From Promethearchaeota archaeon (GTDB lineage: Archaea; Asgardarchaeota; Lokiarchaeia; Sigynarchaeales; SOKP01), in contig JAHLWJ010000311.1 of assembly GCA_019057975.1 (NCBI GenBank), positions 1-5,583 of the forward strand: DNA of 5,583 nt, read 5' to 3'. The position numbers were made by a program, and so were the translations under genes. The notes beneath the pieces were generated by a model, which was given only the letters and a program-made list of their open reading frames with translations, did no database searches and was not told the DNA's origin. This document shows, one piece after another, positions 5,556 to 5,583 of this stretch (the first letter of the stretch is position 1; every line of letters begins with the position of its first letter).

Positions 5556-5583
5556 ATATATTCAATAGTTAAATTAAGTAATT

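Overview
The window is strongly AT-rich and carries five complete protein genes in the order + + - + -, closely packed at their 3' ends. Starts lack clear Shine-Dalgarno sites, TATA-like A/T boxes lie upstream of several starts, and arginine is mostly AGA. A eukaryote-like Ras/Rab-type small GTPase sits beside archaeal-style metabolic genes. Together these suggest an archaeon, most likely an Asgard archaeon (Lokiarchaeia-like). That assignment is inference from gene content and style; no marker gene is present.

Layout. Positions 1-168 are non-coding, with an exact 16-bp tandem duplication at the left edge and a TATA-like region before the first gene. Positions 169-1317 encode a polytopic membrane protein of the dolichol/phytol kinase (CTP-transferase) superfamily. 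It is followed after 18 bp by a NagD-like HAD phosphatase (1336-2196), probably in one transcription unit. A small GTPase (2198-2755, minus) runs tail to tail with the phosphatase, 1 bp apart. A 236-bp divergent intergenic region (2756-2991) holds a long interrupted inverted repeat. A DUF362 protein with a C-terminal two-cluster ferredoxin domain follows (2992-4152, plus). Its stop codon overlaps that of an M20-peptidase-fold protein (4149-5555, minus).

How the genes fit together. The first two could form a lipid-phosphate pair, an isoprenoid-alcohol kinase next to a small-molecule phosphatase, but the HAD substrate cannot be read from sequence. The GTPase, DUF362 protein and M20 protein have no obvious shared pathway, and the layout is mostly convergent or divergent single genes. 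No mobile element, CRISPR array, rRNA or tRNA was seen.

The most notable observations are three. The M20 protein keeps the fold but has lost about three of the five metal ligands, so it looks like a pseudoenzyme or an altered enzyme. The GTPase departs from consensus in both G3 (Gln61 position is Glu) and G4 (NKxD is SKxD). The divergent promoter region contains a two-part inverted repeat that no gene explains. I did not see a clear multi-gene novel system.
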